Shown in pieces: positions 59,364 through 64,000 of a DNA stretch of 64,000 nt. The notes below the pieces were generated by a model. The model ran no database searches. It saw only the letters and a program-made list of their open reading frames with translations, and was not told the DNA's origin. Numbering within the stretch: the first letter of the stretch is position 1; each line of letters opens with the position of its first letter. A program made the position numbers and the translations under genes. Source of the DNA: Cryptomeria japonica (taxonomy: Eukaryota > Streptophyta > Pinopsida > Cupressales > Cupressaceae); contig NC_081409.1 of assembly GCF_030272615.1 (NCBI RefSeq), positions 530,448,291 to 530,512,290 on the forward strand. The letters are read 5' to 3'.

Positions 59364-59639
59364 CTAAGAGCACGTTTTCATCCATCTAATCATAAAATAT
59401 AAATCATTTTCATAATTTAATATTGCAAGTAATTATAGATAAAATGGTTTGTGACATTGTCAAATAAATCAATTCAATTCAACCTAAAGAGGAGAAGAGT
59501 CCTTATCCAATGAGACCTAGAATCTGATCTAAATCTTATTCTATCAAGGCTAGATCAATTCGATTCCTCTCCTCTCCATTGTATGTTGATTAATTAGGTT
59601 TGTTAGAAGTTTAACCTTGACCCTAATTTTTCACCATTA
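59364..59639. other. unassigned sequence
   Basis: Nothing recognised. Confidence 0.5.
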
Positions 59640-59930
59640 CAATAACATTCATGAATGTGTCAACCTTCTCCAATTTTACCTTCCCATCCTCTACCATATC
59701 TCAAACAAAGTGAGATTGAGCATCAATGTGTTTTGTTTTGGCATGGAAAGTCAAATTCTTTACTAAGTAAATAGCACTCTCACTGTCACAATAGATAGTA
59801 ACCAATCTCGCATCAAAACCAATATTTGAACACAACCATCTAAGACAAATGGCTTCCTTACAAGAATGAGTAGATGCCATATATTCTACTTTTGTCATGG
59901 ACAAAGATGTTATTGGAATCTGCAAAATAA
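59640..59930 (-). pseudogene. copia RNase H fragment
   Basis: An isolated piece of Ty1/copia RNase H: SLSMTKVEYMASTHSCKEAI, CLRWLCSN, IYCDSESAIYLVKN and FHAKTKHID. The Asp of YCDS is kept; the usual Glu of (T/A)EAEY is changed to Lys-Val-Glu-Tyr context. Neither RT before it nor an LTR after it is seen. Confidence 0.85.
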
Positions 59931-60882
59931 ATAAGTTTCCTAAATAATCATGATATCCAAAATTATTTTTCCACTATTGTCCATATAGCTAAATCAAGCA
60001 AACTAAAGTAAAATTTGAGTTCCCTATCGACATAGTTCAATGTGTTTTCTAGCCTAAAAATCATAAAAGGTAACACCAAAGCCTTGATAGAAAGTCATAA
60101 GCCATATATTGACCCTATATAAAATTACACCTTTGTCAAAAATCCTATTTGTCACCTAATAGTTTCATATCCTGTATAATTCCCCTAAAAATACTTTTAT
60201 ATCTCATTTATTATCTTATATTGGCCACCACAACGCAAAATTATCAATTTTCTCTATTTCGCGGGATGCTTATCCTGTTATATTCATCAGCTCGCGAAAC
60301 AATGCCAAAGTATAACGAAGACTACACAGTTATCACAATTTCACAAAACTCCTATCTCACTATGCCAAGTGACAAACAAAACAACGATTAAGGGTATACA
60401 ACGTATTGTGACATCACCATTCATAGAACCCAAGTTCCATTAAATTGAATATTCCGTGACATAGTGACAAGAAGAGTATTGCCATTTTGTGGGTCCCACA
60501 TCCTATCACATTGAACAAGTTGCAAAATAGTGATGAGAGGATTCAAGCCCATATAATATCAACATATTGCAAGGGATGATTTATAATACAAAAAAGGCAC
60601 AGTGATATAGAGATCACCTAAGAACATAAAGGGTATCATTATTTTTCTAAAGGAGGTTACTAAGGGGTCCAGAAGGATGTTATTTAGTGATAACTTAATG
60701 ACTTATCACTATATCACAAGGAGGATGTAAGTGATAAAAAACCATGTTGCGATGTAGTGATAATGGTCAAAACTGGTATCACCATATTGTAAGGAGTTAA
60801 AATGAAGGGAAAAGGAGTGTTGCCATATAGTGATACATGTTGTCACTATTTTGCAAAAATAAAACAAGATTTATTATGTTTA
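59931..60882. other. unassigned sequence with recurring ATAGTGATA words
   Basis: No gene. Between 60400 and 60860, words such as ACATAGTGACA, GATATAGAGATCAC, TATCACTATATCAC, ATGTAGTGATAA and CATATAGTGATAC recur in both orientations, suggesting a degraded repeat. Confidence 0.45.
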
Positions 60883-61652
60883 CAACAACAAGGAAGGAAA
60901 ACTGAGAGGGAGGGTGAATTAGTTTTCATCGAATTAAACAAATTAAGCACAATCTCAGATTTGATCAACTGCAGCAAAAAGAAAGATAACAACAATAATA
61001 GCAACACACATAACACCAATATTTTTGACATGGAAAACCCGGTTAAGGGAAAAACCACGGTGGGAACCTACCCACAATAAGATGAAACTCTGTAGTAGTA
61101 TGTGTAAATATTACAATGGGGAATGAAAATGCATTCAAGCACATTTCCTAGAGCTCACTACTCAAATTACAATGACCCAAAAAGCTCCAACCCTCAGGGA
61201 AGGTTCACTACCTTACAATAATGATCGGACTACAATCTGGAAAGAATGAACTGCAAAGATAGCATCTACTAATGCCTGATGATAGTTCCAGTTAAGGATA
61301 AATTCATTTTTTTGCACATAAGCCACTCTCTAATAATTCAGACACAACAACTACACCCAAATTACATGAATACTACACCCATTTATATGAATCATCAACC
61401 TTGACTACAAGATCAACCAAACCCTTAACACCTAATTATAAATTTACATTACCTGATACATAAATCAACCACCATACCAATACAATGAAATAGATAACAT
61501 AAATTGGACCTAAATCAAATCTAAAAACACTCATCACCATCAAAAAATCTCGCCAAGACCAACTGAAACATGTTACACCACCAACCGCATAACATGAAGA
61601 ATGTCACCGGACCAAAAAGATCATCAAGAACTCGCATAATAATCAATGTGGA
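60883..61652 (-). repeat. truncated copia LTR
   Basis: It aligns with the first half of the LTR at 51201-52689: AACTGAGAGG..GGGTGAATTAGT, TTTTTGACATGGAAAACCC, GGTTAAGGGAAAAACC and AATAATCAATGTGGA. It stops at 61652 where TGTGAGGCCTCACC begins. Confidence 0.75.
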
Positions 61653-64000
61653 TGTGAGGCCTCACCTTGACTCAGTCTGACATTTAGTGGATTTTATATT
61701 TTAGATTATTATGGATACTTTATTTTGATGCATTTTGAGACTTAGAACTTATATGATTCCAGGATTTGGATAACATTTCTATGATTTGATGATTTACTTA
61801 CATGCTTTATGAGATAGAACACTACATGATTATTAGATAGAATGATATTGCAATGATAGATGTCGTTATTGAATTTGTAGGACTTTACTCTGAATATAGA
61901 ACTATGATGTATGTTTAGTTTATGTGAATTGGGATGAAAATTGCTTATGTGAAATTGTTTGATAAAAGATGTATTCAATCTGTGCAGATGAAAATTGTAT
62001 GCAAGTAATGATGTATATTGTTATATTATTGAATTATATTATATATGGATATTTGGAAGTACTAATGTGTAAATTGAGATGCGCAGGAAATTTACCATGT
62101 GACCATGGAAAATTATGGAGAATCAAACCTAGACTTATGTACGTTCGTAAAGCCAGGGTTTGTCTATTTGGAGAGACAACACCCCGTTTGTGTTGTATTT
62201 TATTCATAACAGTATATGCTGCATGAGTGTTAAGTGTTATTTAAATTATTGTGTAAAAACCTCAAGAGACAATTTCATGTTTTATTTTTGTAGAAGTGTT
62301 TTATTTGTGTCACTTGACATGCGTGTATTTAATTTAGATGTTTTATTTTGTCTCTTGGTGGGAAAGTGTTTAGTTTTAGTTTTCTTAAATAAATTAATGT
62401 GTTGTCATAAATACTTTGGGAATATAATATTTGGAGTGGTCAACTTATGTTTGACCCGAAAATAAACTTCAGAGGGGTTTAAAATGGGTTAAATGAACAC
62501 CTAGGGGTAGTTTAATAGGGTTTCCTAATGCCCATAAGGTATACCTAGGGGTTAGGGGTAATTTTAGGCAAGTTTCTACTTTATTATGATCTTTTTAATG
62601 CTTTAAAAATTGGTTTTTTTGAGTTGAGCGAAAATTGAAAATTAGAAGTTAAATCTAATCAGGATTTTTCCTTTTGGAATGAGAGTCTTTTTGCATTTTT
62701 GCTTTCTTCCTTCTTTTTTTGGTTTTTTTTAGAATCCTGTGAGAACTCAGAGAGTGAGCTTCTTAAGGAAGATTTTTGGGAATAGCAGGGTAATCACCCA
62801 CTCTCCATTTTTGGAGACAGAAGAAAATTTGGAAAGAAAATAATGTTATGGAATAGAGAAATTGAATAAGGGTAGAAGGAAAAAGATTTGTGGATTGGGC
62901 AGCTCTTCATCAGATATCATAATAACCTTTGGGCAGATTAAGGTTGGTTTCAATTATTATTTGTAATGTCTTCTTCTTGTTTATGTATGGAAGTTGTTTG
63001 TATAAGAAATCTGTGTTCTTGAAAGTTTATGTTTGAAAATCTCTTGGTATTTTTGCTTTATGAAAATGTTGTGTTTTGGGAGTTTTCTCAAGATCTCTTA
63101 CTCTTGGGAGAGAAGAGGATCTTGAGGGTGGTAGCAGTGACAACCCTCGAGTGAGAGACTCGCTTTTGAGAGCGATCACAAGGGATCTTTGTGTGACCCT
63201 TGCTGCATGGCCTGTTTGTGCAATGGGGGTCATAAGGAGGGATATAACGCTAGAATGCCTTTGGGGGGCATAAGGAATAAGGGGTGGAGATTTCTTGATA
63301 TTTTTATTGTGCCATGAGGTGGCTTCTTGTTTATTTCATACTTGCAGTTCTCCTCAGGGTATTGGTCCACTACCACCCTTTGAAAATGTTCATCACTAGA
63401 GTGTGGTGCTGTGAAAGCCAAGTTGGGAATGTGTCTGAAAAGAATCTGTATGCAATGCTTTCTATGTGTTTGCCTGTTTGTTACCCGTCTAGGAATTGGT
63501 TCTCCGAGCTCGGGGGTGGCTACCAGTTAGCCTAGGCTGGGAGGTGAGCACTCCGTGGTCATATTTGTGTTTTCTATTATGCAGGAAAATCAGAGGAAAG
63601 AGAATAGGAACCATGAAAAGAAACTGAAGATTATTTGGAAGATACTTAAATTCAGTTGCAGATGTTTGTTTAAAGTTGTTATAGAAATATGCCTCATTCA
63701 TAGTAAAGAGAAGCAAGTTGTAATTTGTGAAAGTAGACTTGAAGTTTTATTGTTGTGGCTATTCAGAGAAACTTCCTGTAAATTGGTAGAATATCTTAGT
63801 GTTGTTTTTTTTTTAAAAAAGAAAAGCTTGTTTATTTCTACTTCCGATTGATGGTAAAATTTAAAGTTATTTTGTGTTGCATGCAAAAGCTTCTTGTATT
63901 TTGGAAAGAAATAAAGGAATAGATTTCAATTAAATTTCATCTGTATTTTTACTTGTGGCAAAATAGAAGTTTATTTATGCTGAAAGATTTTAAGTAATTT
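61653..64000 (+). other. unassigned right end, possibly a long LTR
   Basis: It starts TGTGAGGCCTCACCTTG, an LTR-like beginning, directly at the break in the copia LTR. The next 2.3 kb has no convincing coding frame (the longest are about 100 codons with no motif), no primer site and no second copy. A GC-richer part (63090-63550) includes CCGAGCTCGGGGGTGG. It continues beyond the window. Confidence 0.35.

Overview
The window looks like intergenic DNA from a large, repeat-rich plant nuclear genome. Everything recognisable is a plant-type LTR retrotransposon or debris of one: Ty3/gypsy Tat-like, Ty3/gypsy chromovirus-like, Ty1/copia and several pol-less families, mostly with initiator-Met-tRNA primer sites. 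A gymnosperm or similarly bloated genome is my inference; the species cannot be read from the sequence. I found no host protein gene, rRNA, tRNA gene or CRISPR array, and every retroelement reading frame is broken by stops or frameshifts.

Layout. 1-787 is the edge of an LTR on the minus strand, followed by AT-rich unassigned DNA. A small LTR element (A, LTR at 1837-2099) has its second LTR split in two (3090-3273 and 48559-48649) by a 45-kb nest. The host of the nest is element E1 (3274-48558, plus), a pol-less element about 6.7 kb long once insertions are removed. Three elements sit inside E1: B (5014-13127, minus, 8.1 kb, pol-less); C (15356-29827, plus, Tat-like gypsy with 3.2-kb LTRs and a full set of decayed pol domains); and D (30147-46171, minus, same family as E1). 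D holds E (34790-43013, plus, gag-only, 2.3-kb LTRs) and F (43123-44113, short terminal inverted repeats). C carries a further insertion in its 5' LTR (15618-17009). Each join was checked by comparing split and unsplit family copies (E1 against D, or one LTR of C against the other); several have 5-bp or 4-bp target duplications (C: GGTAT exact; F: ATTT exact; B and E: one mismatch).

Right of the nest lie a minus-strand copia fragment with its 5' LTR (48650-52689), a minus-strand chromovirus-like gypsy remnant (53291-55659 plus LTR), AC/TG microsatellites, a cluster of GGGCCC-centred palindromes (59109-59363), a copia RNase H scrap (59640-59930), a truncated copia LTR (60883-61652) and an unassigned, possibly LTR-derived, right end.

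The most interesting signal is that two different pol-less families (E1/D and B) share the same two-gene plan: a coiled-coil, multi-CCHC-knuckle gag-like protein, then a protein of about 1,050-1,115 codons (called ORF2 here) that I do not recognise. ORF2 takes the place of protease, RT, RNase H and integrase, and motifs are conserved between families whose LTRs are unrelated. E1/D, B and E also share primer-site and polypurine-tract/LTR junction sequences, which suggests one helper element mobilises them. None encodes a polymerase here.
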